DNA from: Nocardia huaxiensis
Lineage (GTDB): Bacteria > Actinomycetota > Actinomycetes > Mycobacteriales > Mycobacteriaceae
Direction of reading: 5' to 3'
Assembly: GCF_013744875.1 (NCBI RefSeq)
Contig: NZ_CP059399.1
Span: 1,860,001 to 1,924,000, forward strand
Length of the DNA stretch: 64,000 bases
Shown here: piece after piece, positions 8,914-17,715 of the stretch
How the letters are laid out: each line of letters begins with the position of its first letter
Numbering within the stretch: position 1 is the stretch's first letter
Made by a program: the position numbers and the translations under genes
Notes under the pieces: generated by a model
Seen by the model: only the letters and a program-made list of their open reading frames with translations
What the model was told of the DNA's origin: nothing
Databases searched by the model: none

Positions 8914-9417
8914 ATGAGTGAGGTCGAAACACCCACGGCCGTGCTGTTTTCCGAGCCCGGTGCGCGCTGGCGCACCATCGCCTACGGGCCCGCGCTGTGC
9001 GCGATCATCCTGATTCTGGAGATCGTGCGCGGCGGCGACATCCACTGGTTCGGGCTCGTGTTCTGCGCCGCCCTGCTCGGCGGATTCGTCTGGTTGCAGG
9101 TGCTGGCTGGAAGACGCCACATCAGTGTCGAATTGACGCCCGAGCACCTGCGGCAGGGCGCCGAGACGCTGTCGCTGAGCAAAATCGCCGCGGTACTGCC
9201 CGAAGTCGACGAGGAATCCTGGGATGATGAGCCGTGGGAGTCGGCGCGGGCGCTCGGGGAACTGACCGGGGTGCCGCGGCGGCGCAAGGGCATCGGCCTG
9301 AAGCTGAAGAACGGCGATCTGGTGCAGGCATGGGCGCGCGACCATCGGACGCTGCGGGCGGAACTCACCGCGGTGCTGGAATCGGTCGGCGGCAGCGAGG
9401 CGAAGGAGGCGAGCTGA
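8914..9417 (+). CDS. Conserved membrane protein with two N-terminal helices and cytoplasmic domain
   Basis: The 167-residue protein has two membrane helices (about residues 22-42 and 46-66) and a soluble domain of about 100 residues. The soluble part contains an acidic stretch (EVDEESWDDEPWESARALGEL), then TGVPRRRKGIGLKLKNGDLVQAWARDH, which resembles the regulatory beta-sheet domains found in small actinobacterial membrane proteins. The stop overlaps the next start (TGATG), so the two proteins are translationally coupled. From memory this position corresponds to Rv0513/Rv0514 of mycobacteria. Function unknown. Confidence 0.78.
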   Translation: MSEVETPTAVLFSEPGARWRTIAYGPALCAIILILEIVRGGDIHWFGLVFCAALLGGFVWLQVLAGRRHISVELTPEHLRQGAETLSLSKIAAVLPEVDEESWDDEPWESARALGELTGVPRRRKGIGLKLKNGDLVQAWARDHRTLRAELTAVLESVGGSEAKEAS

Positions 9418-9653
9418 TGCGGATGCTCACCGTGCTCGTCGAATTCGTGTTCGCCGCGCTGTTCGCGGCGGCTGCGGTGTGGTGCTGGCGCAACGGCATT
9501 CACACCACCTGGTTCGCACAGACCGGTGACGCGCCGGCTTTCGAGGCCACGCGGTATTCGGGTCCGTGGCTGGCCCTGGCCACCGGTGCGGCGATTCTCG
9601 GCGGATTGCTGCTGATCGACCTGATCGCTCGCGTGTTCCGCCGCGCCCGCTGA
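9417..9653 (+). CDS. Small two-helix membrane protein
   Basis: The 78-residue protein starts at an ATG sharing its A with the stop of the previous gene. It has two predicted membrane helices (about residues 4-22 and 50-70) and a short loop holding FAQTGDAPAFEATRYSGPW. The C-terminus is basic (RVFRRAR), which places it inside the cell. The overlap indicates translational coupling with the upstream membrane protein, and the two may form one complex. No known domain was recognised. Confidence 0.72.
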   Translation: MRMLTVLVEFVFAALFAAAAVWCWRNGIHTTWFAQTGDAPAFEATRYSGPWLALATGAAILGGLLLIDLIARVFRRAR

Positions 9654-9675
9654 TCTTCCGGCGGACAATGGGGCG

Positions 9676-9792
9676 ATGATGATGCGCACCGATCAGGTCG
9701 CGACGTCCGGGCTGGATCTGCTCCCCCCGCAGCTGAATTGCCTGTTCACCACGGGGTGGGCGTTGTTCTGCCTGGGTCTGCCGCTGTCCTAG
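9676..9792 (+). CDS. Possible small hydrophobic protein (38 aa)
   Basis: Three successive in-frame ATG codons begin a 38-codon frame ending in TAG at 9790-9792, 22 bases after the previous gene. The C-terminal half is hydrophobic (LFTTGWALFCLGLPL) and could span a membrane once. No convincing ribosome site is visible (only GGGGCG upstream), so this is a weak call; it could equally be the 3' untranslated region of the operon. Confidence 0.3.
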   Translation: MMMRTDQVATSGLDLLPPQLNCLFTTGWALFCLGLPLS

Positions 9793-9796
9793 AGGC

Positions 9797-10189
9797 TCAC
9801 TCCCAGTTCTGGTAAATATCCAGCACTCGTCCGCCGCGGGTGCCGGGCGCGTTCACGTAGACGACGACCGTGCCGCCGGGATGCTGCGCGGCCTCCATGA
9901 CCACCTGGCGCAGGGAGGCGTGCACACCGCCCTTGTCGTCGCGGTAGATCTCGGTCTCCGGGTGCAGGCCCGCGCCCATGCGATTGAGTGGCACGAACAT
10001 GCTCACGATCGCCGGGACCGGGCCGCTCGCGATCGCGCGCGTCTCCTCCGGGGACAGATGCATGCCGATCCGCCCTTGATCGGGCTGCGCGATGGGCTCG
10101 CCCGCCGCCGCTTCCCCCGCCGCGGCGCCCACCGCCGCCGCACCCGCCATCGCCATGATCAGACCCGCGCCGAACCGCTTGAACCGCAA
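9797..10189 (-). CDS. Secreted protein of unknown function
   Basis: The chosen start is a TTG at 10189 preceded by GGGAGGG; it gives a 130-residue protein whose first 30 residues form a signal peptide (RFKRF, then an Ala/Gly-rich core ending near AAAGEP). The frame stays open upstream but that part is not protein-like. The mature domain has PEETRAIASG, VSMFVPLNRMGAGLHPETEIY, VVMEAAQHPGGTVVVYVNAPGTRGG and ends in IYQNWE. It is probably a small alpha/beta secreted domain. It is convergent with the hemB-linked genes and divergent from hemL. No family recognised. Confidence 0.6.
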   Translation of the reverse strand: MRFKRFGAGLIMAMAGAAAVGAAAGEAAAGEPIAQPDQGRIGMHLSPEETRAIASGPVPAIVSMFVPLNRMGAGLHPETEIYRDDKGGVHASLRQVVMEAAQHPGGTVVVYVNAPGTRGGRVLDIYQNWE

Positions 10190-10446
10190 CGTCCCTCCCA
10201 CTCTCGATGCCGCTTCCTGGGCCGAGAGATTACGCACCGGCAACCTGTTAGCGACTGAATTCGACCCAACCGGTTCCGGCGTGTTGTCCCGGCGGGTTGC
10301 CGGGCGGCGTGGCGGATCGGCGTGGGCTCCGTGCGGGGAGCGAACTGCGCGAACTCGTGCAAAGATCATGGGTTTCGCTGTGTGACAGCCCACTCGACTA
10401 CACCCTGTCGTCGACGGGGGGAGGGGCGGCTGCCAGACTGGGTGCC

Positions 10447-11784
10447 GTGAGTTCTTCTCCGCGTGTGAGCCAGGCTTCCGTGCCGGTCTCAGCCCAACTC
10501 TTCGAGCGCGCCGCCGAGGTCATTCCGGGTGGCGTGAATTCACCGGTGCGGGCCTTCAAATCCGTCGGCGGGACGCCGCGATTCATCGCCTCCGCACGCG
10601 GCTGCACCCTCACCGACGCCGACGGCAACGACTACGTCGACCTGGTGTGTTCCTGGGGTCCGATGATTCTCGGGCACGCGCACCCGGCGGTCGTGGAGGC
10701 CGTGCAGCGGGCGGCCGTCTCCGGGCTGTCCTTCGGTGCGCCGACCGAGGCCGAGATCCTGCTCGCCGAGGCCATCGCCGCGCGGGTCGCTCCGGTCGAG
10801 CGGGTGCGGCTGGTCAACTCCGGCACCGAGGCCACCATGAGCGCGGTCCGGCTGGCGCGCGGCTACACCGGCAACTCCAAGATCATCAAGTTCAGCGGCT
10901 GCTACCACGGGCACGTGGACGCGCTGCTGGCCGACGCCGGCTCCGGCGTCGCCACCCTCGGCCTGCCCACCTCGCCCGGTGTGACCGGCGCGCAGGCGGC
11001 CGACACCATCGTGCTGCCGTACAACGATCTGCAGGCCGTCGCGGACACGTTCACCGCGTATCCGGGTGAGATCGCCTGCGTCATCACCGAGGCCGCCGCG
11101 GGCAATATGGGCGCGGTCGCGCCGCAGCCCGGATTCAACGAGGGCCTGCGCAAGATCACCCGGGAGCACGGCGCGCTGCTCATCATGGACGAGGTCATGA
11201 CCGGCTTCCGGGTGAGCGCGTCCGGCTGGTACGGCATCGACGGCGTCGCGGGCGATCTCTACACCTTCGGCAAGGTCATGTCGGGCGGGCTGCCCGCCGC
11301 GGCCTTCGGCGGTCGCGCCGAGATCATGAACCATCTGGCCCCGCTCGGCCCGGTCTATCAGGCCGGCACCCTGTCCGGAAACCCGGTCGCCGTCGCCGCG
11401 GGCCTGGCCACCCTGCAGGCCGCCGACGCCGAGGTCTACGCGGCCCTCGACCGCAACGCCGACCGGCTCGGCAAACTCTTCACCGAGGCGCTGTCCGCCG
11501 AAGGCGTCCCGCACCAGGTGCAATTCGCGGGCAATATGGTGAGCGTGTTCTTCGCCGAGAGCCCGGTCACCGACTACGCCGCCGCCAAGGCCAGCCAGAC
11601 CTGGCGCTTCCCCGCCTTCTTCCACGCGCTGCTCGACCACGGCGTGTACGCGCCGCCGAGCGCCTTCGAGGCATGGTTCGTCTCCGCGGCCCTGGACGAG
11701 AACGCATTCGATCGCATCGCCGCAGCCCTCCCCGCCGCCGCCCGCGCCGCGGCGGCCGCCACCCCCGAAGGATCCGCTTCGTGA
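10447..11784 (+). CDS. hemL: Glutamate-1-semialdehyde 2,1-aminomutase
   Basis: HemL converts glutamate-1-semialdehyde to 5-aminolevulinate, the substrate of HemB, using pyridoxal phosphate or pyridoxamine phosphate. The 445-residue product shows the class III aminotransferase fold: [16 protein letters not shown] at the start, [17 protein letters not shown] for cofactor binding, the DEVMTGFR motif, and the cofactor lysine Lys276 in [11 protein letters not shown]. The start is a GTG, because the longer upstream reading lacks family similarity. The stop overlaps the next start by 4 bases, making hemL the head of the five-gene cytochrome c maturation operon. This links heme supply with heme use. 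Confidence 0.96.
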   Translation: MSSSPRVSQASVPVSAQLFERAAEVIPGGVNSPVRAFKSVGGTPRFIASARGCTLTDADGNDYVDLVCSWGPMILGHAHPAVVEAVQRAAVSGLSFGAPTEAEILLAEAIAARVAPVERVRLVNSGTEATMSAVRLARGYTGNSKIIKFSGCYHGHVDALLADAGSGVATLGLPTSPGVTGAQAADTIVLPYNDLQAVADTFTAYPGEIACVITEAAAGNMGAVAPQPGFNEGLRKITREHGALLIMDEVMTGFRVSASGWYGIDGVAGDLYTFGKVMSGGLPAAAFGGRAEIMNHLAPLGPVYQAGTLSGNPVAVAAGLATLQAADAEVYAALDRNADRLGKLFTEALSAEGVPHQVQFAGNMVSVFFAESPVTDYAAAKASQTWRFPAFFHALLDHGVYAPPSAFEAWFVSAALDENAFDRIAAALPAAARAAAAATPEGSAS

Positions 11785-12773
11785 CCTCCAACCACCCCGA
11801 CGCGTCCCTACCCGCCCCCACCCCAGCCCAGGCCCCGCTCTCGGTCGCGGAAGCCGCCCGCCTGCTGGACTCCATCCGTCAGACCGAGGACGTCGAAACC
11901 GACGCCACCGCAACCGAATCCGCGCCCACGGCCGACGCCGACGCCGCAGATTCCGCCGCCGTCGAGGAGCCGGTGACGGAACCCGCTGCCGCCGAGCCGG
12001 TTCCGGCCGACGCCGAGGAAGCCCTCGACGAGGCCCCGCTCGCGGAAGCCGCGGCCGCCGAAGCCGCGGCTGACGCGGAGGCTGTCCTGGCCGAATCCTC
12101 CGGTCCCGCAAGCGGTTTGATCCTGCCGGGCGATGTGGCCTCGGATGTGGAGACCATCGTGCATGTCATGCGGCACGGTGAGGTGCACAACCCGAATGGG
12201 ATCCTGTACGGGCGGCTGCCCGGATTCCAGTTGTCGGTGACGGGGCGGTCGCAGGCCGCCGCTGTCGCGCGGTCGCTGGCCGATCATGACATCGCGCTGG
12301 TGGTGGCCTCGCCGCTGCAGCGGGCGCAGGAGACCGCGGAACCTGTTGCGTCGCAGCACGGTTTGGTGATTCGCACCGATGACAACCTCATCGAGGCCGG
12401 TAATACCTTCGAGGGCCTGCGGGTGTCGGTCGGGGACGGCGCGCTGCGCAAGCCCCGGCACTGGTGGAAGCTGCGCGACCCGTTCACGCCGTCGTGGGGT
12501 GAGCCGTACCTGCAGATCGCGCACCGCATGCTCGCCGCCGTCAACAAGGCGCGCGTGGAAGCCGCCGGGCGGGAAGCCGTGCTGGTGTCGCATCAGCTGC
12601 CGGTGTGGACGCTGCGCCGCTTCCTGCAGGGACAGCGGCTCTGGCACGACCCGCGTCAGCGTCAGTGCTCGCTCGCCTCGCTGACTTCCCTTGTCTACCA
12701 GGGCGATACGTTGATCGACATCGTCTACTCCGAACCTGCCGGCGCCACCGATCCCAAGGTGACCGGGGCATGA
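11781..12773 (+). CDS. Histidine phosphatase (phosphoglycerate mutase superfamily) with acidic N-terminal extension
   Basis: The catalytic domain (about residues 122-325) has the RHGE motif at 131-134 with His132 as phospho-acceptor, a second arginine in SPLQRAQET, Glu in [10 protein letters not shown] and the second histidine His271 in VSHQ. It therefore belongs to the histidine phosphatase branch of two-histidine enzymes; substrate unknown. Residues 1-115 are unusual: almost only Ala, Glu, Asp, Pro, Thr and Val, certainly disordered and strongly acidic. The GTG start overlaps the hemL stop, and the stop overlaps the thioredoxin-like gene, so it is coupled within the heme/cytochrome operon, as in mycobacteria (from memory Rv0525). 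Confidence 0.9.
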   Translation: MTSNHPDASLPAPTPAQAPLSVAEAARLLDSIRQTEDVETDATATESAPTADADAADSAAVEEPVTEPAAAEPVPADAEEALDEAPLAEAAAAEAAADAEAVLAESSGPASGLILPGDVASDVETIVHVMRHGEVHNPNGILYGRLPGFQLSVTGRSQAAAVARSLADHDIALVVASPLQRAQETAEPVASQHGLVIRTDDNLIEAGNTFEGLRVSVGDGALRKPRHWWKLRDPFTPSWGEPYLQIAHRMLAAVNKARVEAAGREAVLVSHQLPVWTLRRFLQGQRLWHDPRQRQCSLASLTSLVYQGDTLIDIVYSEPAGATDPKVTGA

Positions 12774-13393
12774 GACGGACCATCGCGTCCCTGCCCGCAC
12801 CGGTGCGGGCGGTGGTTCTGCTGGCGAGCATCTGCCTGGTGCTCGCCGGTTGTTCCACCGCGGGCAAGGACGCGGTGGCTCAGGGCGGCACCTTCGACTT
12901 CGTCTCCCCGGGCGGCAAAACCGACATCTTCTACGATCCGCCGTCCGAGCGCGGGACCATCGGCAAGCTGTCGGGCCCGGATCTGATGGTGGACGGCAAG
13001 ACCCTCTCGGTCGACGATTTCCCGGGCAAGGTCGTCGTCATCAATCTGTGGGGCCAGTGGTGCGGCCCCTGCCGCGCGGAAGCGCCCGCGCTGGAAAAGG
13101 TGTACGAGGCCACCCGCGATCAAGGCGTCGCCTTCCTCGGCATCAATGTGCGCGACAACCAGAAGGACAAGGCGCAGGACTTCGTCACCGACAACAAGGT
13201 CGGTTACCCCTCCATCTACGACCCGTCCATGCGCAGCCTGCTCGCGCTCGGCGGCAAATTCCCGACCAGCGTCATTCCGACCACCATCGTGCTGGACAAA
13301 CAGCATCGGGTGGCGGCGGTCTACCTGCGCGCGCTGCTCGCCGAGGATCTGCAGCCCAAGCTGGAGGAGCTCGCGCGGGAGGGCGCGCAGTGA
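12770..13393 (+). CDS. TlpA/ResA-like thiol-disulfide oxidoreductase lipoprotein
   Basis: The 207-residue product has a lipoprotein signal with lipobox LAGC at residues 25-28 and a thioredoxin fold with the active site WCGPC (Cys98, Cys101). The cis-proline loop is seen at SVIPTT. Such proteins stand on the outer face of the membrane and keep the CXXCH cysteines of apocytochrome c reduced for heme attachment. Reducing power would come from CcdA, encoded next with a 4-base overlap. The M. tuberculosis counterpart is Rv0526 (from memory). Confidence 0.93.
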   Translation: MRRTIASLPAPVRAVVLLASICLVLAGCSTAGKDAVAQGGTFDFVSPGGKTDIFYDPPSERGTIGKLSGPDLMVDGKTLSVDDFPGKVVVINLWGQWCGPCRAEAPALEKVYEATRDQGVAFLGINVRDNQKDKAQDFVTDNKVGYPSIYDPSMRSLLALGGKFPTSVIPTTIVLDKQHRVAAVYLRALLAEDLQPKLEELAREGAQ

Positions 13394-14211
13394 GCGTGAC
13401 AGTGCTTGCGGGAGTGGGGGAGTCGTTCCAGCAGACCGCGCAGACCGGTCCGCTGCTGCTCGCGCTCGGGGCGTGCGTGCTGGCCGGGCTGGTGTCGTTC
13501 GCGTCGCCGTGCGTGGTGCCGCTGGTGCCCGGCTACCTGTCGTATCTGGCGGGCGTGGTCGGGGCCGAAGCGCCGCCGGTGACCGTCGAATCCGCGCAGC
13601 GCACAACGACTCTGGAGAAGCGCGGCCGCCTGCGGGTGGCCGGTGCGGCGGGGCTGTTCGTGGCCGGGTTCACCGTCGTGTTCGTGCTCGCCTCCGCCAC
13701 CGTGTTCGGCGCGATCAATGCGCTGGAACTCAATCGTGAACTGCTGCAACGCATCGGCGGCGTGGTCACCATCATCATGGGGCTGGCGTTCATCGGACTG
13801 ATTCCGGCTTTGCAGCGGGACACCCGCATGGAGCCCAAGCGGCTCAGCGGTGTCATCGGCGCGCCGCTGCTGGGCGCGGTGTTCGCGCTCGGCTGGACGC
13901 CGTGCCTGGGCCCGACGCTGTCCGGCGTCATCTCCGTGTCCGCGGGCACCGAGGGCACCACCGCCGCGCGCGGCGTCGCCCTGATCGTCGCCTACTGCGC
14001 CGGACTGGGCCTGCCCTTCGTGATCCTGGCGTTCGGTTCGGCCACCGCCCTGCGCGGTGTCGGCTGGCTGCGCCGCAACTCCCGCACCATCCAGGTGGTC
14101 GGCGGCATCCTGCTGGTGGCCGTCGGTTTCGCCCTGGTGACCGGGGCCTGGGACGACTTCGTCGCCTGGGTCCGCGACGCCTTCGTCTCGAATGTGACCC
14201 TGCCGATCTGA
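13390..14211 (+). CDS. ccdA: Cytochrome c biogenesis protein CcdA (thiol reductant transporter)
   Basis: CcdA moves electrons from cytoplasmic thioredoxin across the membrane to the ResA-like protein. The 273-residue protein has about six membrane helices. Both redox cysteines lie in the expected membrane motifs: SFASPCVVPLVPGYLSYL in the first helix and GWTPCLGPTL in the fourth. The GTG start overlaps the preceding gene by 4 bases and the stop overlaps the resB start by 1 base. The short size and helix number match actinobacterial CcdA rather than the long DsbD proteins. Confidence 0.96.
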   Translation: MSVTVLAGVGESFQQTAQTGPLLLALGACVLAGLVSFASPCVVPLVPGYLSYLAGVVGAEAPPVTVESAQRTTTLEKRGRLRVAGAAGLFVAGFTVVFVLASATVFGAINALELNRELLQRIGGVVTIIMGLAFIGLIPALQRDTRMEPKRLSGVIGAPLLGAVFALGWTPCLGPTLSGVISVSAGTEGTTAARGVALIVAYCAGLGLPFVILAFGSATALRGVGWLRRNSRTIQVVGGILLVAVGFALVTGAWDDFVAWVRDAFVSNVTLPI

Positions 14212-15860
14212 TGACCGCGACCACCTCCGCATCCCCCGCCCCCGCGCCCGCCCGCCCGCCGCGTCAATCGCTGCCCGGCCGCGCGATCGCCCTGCTGCGC
14301 AATACCTGGCGCGGACTCACCAGCATGCGCACCGCGCTCATGCTGCTGTTCCTGCTGGCATTGGCGGCGATCCCGGGCGCGCTGCTGCCGCAGCGCAGCC
14401 TGAACGCCTCGAAGGTCGACGAGTACATCGCCAAGCGCCCGACCCTGGGCCCGTGGATGGATCGGCTCGAACTGTTCGACGTGTTCTCCAGCTTCTGGTT
14501 CACGGCCGTCTATGTGCTGCTGTTCGTTTCGCTGGTCGGCTGCATCCTGCCGCGCGTGTGGGATCACTACCGGGCGATGCGGACGCCGCCGGTCAAGGCG
14601 CCGCGCAACCTTTCCCGCCTGCCCTACAGCTATGCGGGCAGTGACACCGAGACCCCCGACGAGGTCATCGACCGCGCCCGCAAGGAGTTGCGCGGCTGGA
14701 AGACCTTGGTGCTGCCCGGTTCTCGCGAAGGCGAACTGACGCTGTCGGCGGAGAAGGGGTACACCCGCGAGCTCGGCAATATCGTCTTCCATCTCGCGCT
14801 GGTGGCGCTGCTGGCGGCCATCGCCATCGGCAAGCTGTTCGGCTACGAGGGCAATGTGGTGGTCATCGCCAATGACGGCCCCGGTTTCTGCACCACTTCC
14901 CCGGCGGTGTTCGACTCCTTCCGCGCCGGCAATGTGGTCGACGGCACCGGCCTGACCCCGATGTGCGTGCGCGTCAAGAACTTCAAGGCCGACTACCTGC
15001 CCAACGGTCAGGCCGAGATGTTCACCTCCGACATCCAGTACCAGGCCGGCGCGGACCTGAACACGAACACCTGGCGCGACACCACCATCAAGGTGAATCA
15101 TCCGCTGCGTGTCGCGGGTGACCGTCTCTATCTGCAGGGCCACGGTTTCGCGCCGAAGTTCACGGTCACCTTCCCGAACGGGCAGACCCGTACCGAGGCC
15201 GTCCAGTGGCGGCCCGACGACGCGACCACCTTCCTGTCCTCCGGTGTGCTGCGCATCGACCCGCCCGGCGGGCTGTACCCGAACGAGGAAGATCGCCGCA
15301 AGAACCAGATCGCGATCCAGGGCCTGTTCGCGCCCACCGCGCTGCTGCACGGCTCCCTGCTCACCTCGGCGTTCCCGACCATGACGGATCCGATGGTGGC
15401 GGTCGACATCTACCGCGGCGAAACCGGTTTGGACACCGGCCGCGCTCAGTCCCTGTTCTCCCTCGACCCCGAGATGATCAAGCAGGAACGCCTGAAGAAA
15501 GAGCAGCGCGTCAACCTGAAACCAGGCGAATCGGTTTCGCTGTCCGACGGCACCAAGGTCACCTTCGACGGCGCCGAGGAATTCGTGAACGTCCAGGTCT
15601 CCCACGACCCGGCCCAGGGCTGGGTGCTCGTCAGCGCCCTGACCATGATGGCCGGCCTCCTGGTCTCCCTGCTGGTGAAGCGCCGCCGCATCTGGCTCCG
15701 CGTCTACCCCGACCAGACCCCTGGCGATCAACGACGTACCGTAGTAGAAATGGGCGGACTGGCCCGCACCGACCAGGCCGGCTGGGGCGCCGAATTCGAC
15801 CGCCTCCGCACCCGCCTGCTGGCCACCGACCAACCCGCGACCCCTCGCACGGGAGACTGA
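14211..15860 (+). CDS. resB: Cytochrome c biogenesis protein ResB (CcsB-like System II)
   Basis: ResB pairs with CcsA/ResC to form the System II cytochrome c synthase, which delivers heme to the outside and attaches it to apocytochrome c. The 549-residue product has three N-terminal-half helices (around residues 45-62, 95-120 and 190-210), a large extracytoplasmic domain (about 215-470) and a last helix near 475-495, the classical ResB layout. The N-terminus has an Ala/Pro-rich stretch and the LRNTWRGLTSMRTALMLL motif. The start is coupled to ccdA (TGATG), and the next gene begins 2 bases after the stop. Confidence 0.95.
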   Translation: MTATTSASPAPAPARPPRQSLPGRAIALLRNTWRGLTSMRTALMLLFLLALAAIPGALLPQRSLNASKVDEYIAKRPTLGPWMDRLELFDVFSSFWFTAVYVLLFVSLVGCILPRVWDHYRAMRTPPVKAPRNLSRLPYSYAGSDTETPDEVIDRARKELRGWKTLVLPGSREGELTLSAEKGYTRELGNIVFHLALVALLAAIAIGKLFGYEGNVVVIANDGPGFCTTSPAVFDSFRAGNVVDGTGLTPMCVRVKNFKADYLPNGQAEMFTSDIQYQAGADLNTNTWRDTTIKVNHPLRVAGDRLYLQGHGFAPKFTVTFPNGQTRTEAVQWRPDDATTFLSSGVLRIDPPGGLYPNEEDRRKNQIAIQGLFAPTALLHGSLLTSAFPTMTDPMVAVDIYRGETGLDTGRAQSLFSLDPEMIKQERLKKEQRVNLKPGESVSLSDGTKVTFDGAEEFVNVQVSHDPAQGWVLVSALTMMAGLLVSLLVKRRRIWLRVYPDQTPGDQRRTVVEMGGLARTDQAGWGAEFDRLRTRLLATDQPATPRTGD

Positions 15861-15862
15861 AC

Positions 15863-16843
15863 ATGCCGATCGACGAAACCCTCGCCGGTTACAGCAACCT
15901 GGCCTTCAAAACGGCCTGGATCGTCTACACCCTCGTGCTGGCCATGCTCATCATCCAGTACTCCTCGCGCGGCAAGTCCAAGGCCGAAGAACGTGAACTG
16001 GTTGCCGCGGGCGGCGTCGAAACCCCTTCGCTCGTAGGCAAAGTAGAGGTGGGCAAGGTCGCAGACCGCCCGTCCCGCCCGCTTGCCGAGCGCCTCGGCA
16101 ATATGGCCTTCGCCGTCCTGTTCGTGGCGACGGGCCTGCACCTGGCATCAATCGTGCTGCGCGGCTTCGCAACCCACCGCTTCCCCCTCGGCAACATGTA
16201 CGAGTTCATCACCATGGCCACCGCCGCAGGCGTGGTCACCGGCTTGGTGTTCATGCACGACCGCCGCTACCGAGCCATGTGGGTCTTCCTCCTCGCCCCG
16301 GTCCTGATCCTGATGTTCCTCGCAGGCCAGGTCCTGTACGCCGAAGCGGCCCCCGTGGTTCCGGCCCTGAAATCGTTCTGGCTCCCCATCCACGTCACGA
16401 TCGTGAGCATCGGCTCCGGCATCTTCCTCCTCTCCGGGATAGCCAGCCTCCTGTTCCTCCTCCGCCTCCGCCAGCCCGAAGGCGAAGAGTCCTCGAACCT
16501 GTTGGGCGCCTTGGCCCGCCGCCTCCCCGACGCCCGCACCCTCGACCGCCTCGCCTACAAGACGACCATCGTCGCCTTCCCCTTGTTCGGCACCGGCGTA
16601 ATCCTCGGCGCAATCTGGGCCGAAGCAGCCTGGGGCCGCTTCTGGGGCTGGGACCCCAAGGAAACCGTCTCCTTCATCACCTGGGTCGTCTACGCCGCCT
16701 ACCTCCACGCCCGAGCCACCTCGGGTTGGCGAGACACCAAAGCAGCCTGGATCAACATCGCCGGCTTCGTCGCAATGCTCTTCAACCTCTTCATCATCAA
16801 CATCGTGGTCAGCGGCCTGCACTCCTACGCTGGCCTCAACTAA
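15863..16843 (+). CDS. ccsB: Cytochrome c biogenesis protein CcsA/ResC-type heme handler
   Basis: The 326-residue integral membrane protein has eight or so hydrophobic segments and the tryptophan-rich WWD signature GRFWGWDPKETVSF at about residues 255-268, which holds heme at the outer face. Flanking histidines are visible in WLPIHVTIVSIG and in HARATSGW. With ResB it forms the cytochrome c synthase. Actinobacterial annotation usually calls it CcsB, while M. tuberculosis calls it CcsA. It is the last gene of the hemL-ccsB run, with start 2 bases after resB. Synonymous codon choice in the second half is somewhat less GC-extreme than its neighbours. Confidence 0.95.
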   Translation: MPIDETLAGYSNLAFKTAWIVYTLVLAMLIIQYSSRGKSKAEERELVAAGGVETPSLVGKVEVGKVADRPSRPLAERLGNMAFAVLFVATGLHLASIVLRGFATHRFPLGNMYEFITMATAAGVVTGLVFMHDRRYRAMWVFLLAPVLILMFLAGQVLYAEAAPVVPALKSFWLPIHVTIVSIGSGIFLLSGIASLLFLLRLRQPEGEESSNLLGALARRLPDARTLDRLAYKTTIVAFPLFGTGVILGAIWAEAAWGRFWGWDPKETVSFITWVVYAAYLHARATSGWRDTKAAWINIAGFVAMLFNLFIINIVVSGLHSYAGLN

Positions 16844-16892
16844 GCGGGACGCTCGACACAGCAGCCTGCATCTCACGCCAGGTGCGATGATT

Positions 16893-16933
16893 GAGGCTGT
16901 TCATATAGAACGATTCCTGTTCTGAACAGCCTC
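16893..16933. repeat. 11-bp perfect inverted repeat between ccsB and the Uma2 gene
   Basis: GAGGCTGTTCA at 16893-16903 is matched by TGAACAGCCTC at 16923-16933. A second 5-bp pair (AGAAC / GTTCT) lies in the 19-base loop, so the whole 41 bases is nearly symmetric around 16913. It starts 50 bases after the ccsB stop and ends 35 bases before the next start. It could be a factor-dependent terminator hairpin (no T run follows) or an operator for the downstream gene. Confidence 0.55.
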
Positions 16934-16968
16934 ACCAGCGCGAGAACCGACCGGCACGGAGGCGGGCG

Positions 16969-17559
16969 ATGACAGTGGAGATGCAGCCGATCCCGCACAT
17001 GCGGCCGATCACGGTGGAAGAATTCGACGCTCTACCTGTCGACAACAGCGTGATTTACGAGATCGAGAACGGATTCTTGCTCGTGAATGCCCGGCCCGCT
17101 CCGCCGCACAGTCGCGTCCTGCGACGCCTCGCCAACCAGATCGACAACCAGCTCCCCAACGGCTGGGAAGCTTTCGAAGAACTCGACGCCGAACTACCAG
17201 TTGGAAAATCGCCCCGCCGCTCGCCCGACCTGGTTGTAGCGCCCGAAGCCGTCGACCAGCAGGTCCGAGTCCGGAGCGACCAAATCGTACTGGCCGTCGA
17301 GATCTCCTCGTCGGGAGAGTCCGCAGTCCGCGAATACTCGCTGAAAGCGGGCGAGTACGCCGCCAATGGCATTCCGCACTACTGGGTGATCGACCTTCTC
17401 GACCTCGAGGGCTCAGCGGTAGGTCTGACAGTTTTCGTACTGGGAGACAACGGCCGCTACGAGATCCAGCCGCGCGTAACGGGCACAGTTGACGTCGACG
17501 AACCCTTCCCGCTCACCATCGACCTCGATGCCTTGATCGTCCGCAAGTCCGATCGCTGA
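16969..17559 (+). CDS. Uma2 family (DUF820) putative PD-(D/E)XK nuclease
   Basis: The 196-residue protein has the Uma2 pattern: ITVEEFDALP at the N-terminus, YEIENGFLLVNARPAPPHS, then the nuclease core with Asp87 in SPDLVV, Glu111 in LAVEISSS and Lys126 in SLKAGEYA, followed by GIPHYWVIDL. The family is abundant in cyanobacteria and actinobacteria; a restriction-endonuclease-like fold is established but the biological role is not. A ribosome site (GGAGGCGGG) precedes the ATG. It stands alone, without methylase or toxin-antitoxin partner, after a palindrome at 16893-16933. Probably horizontally mobile cargo; this is inference. Confidence 0.85.
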   Translation: MTVEMQPIPHMRPITVEEFDALPVDNSVIYEIENGFLLVNARPAPPHSRVLRRLANQIDNQLPNGWEAFEELDAELPVGKSPRRSPDLVVAPEAVDQQVRVRSDQIVLAVEISSSGESAVREYSLKAGEYAANGIPHYWVIDLLDLEGSAVGLTVFVLGDNGRYEIQPRVTGTVDVDEPFPLTIDLDALIVRKSDR

Positions 17560-17715
17560 CCGAGATGGATCTCTACGGTGCGGTCGCGATTTCCAGGAAT
17601 GCGGTTGGTCAGCTCGACAGGAGCGTTGGGGGCTGAACTTTCCGGATGCGGCTGCTGCGGAATCGGCTGCGACGACTCGCGGTCGGGCCCCGTTGCGACT
17701 TGGTGCGGGCCGTGT

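Noticed and set aside
8636..8917. Frame starting at the ATG overlapping the stop at 8639
   Set aside because: It overlaps the small gene at 8769 with its better ribosome site, and its product is low-complexity without hydrophobic or domain pattern.
10540..12111. 523-codon minus-strand frame opposite hemL and the phosphatase gene
   Set aside because: Arg/Gly/Asp-rich composition and complete overlap with two certain genes mark it as a shadow.
13992..15833. 613-codon minus-strand frame opposite ccdA and resB
   Set aside because: Overlaps recognised membrane-protein genes and has no family features of its own.
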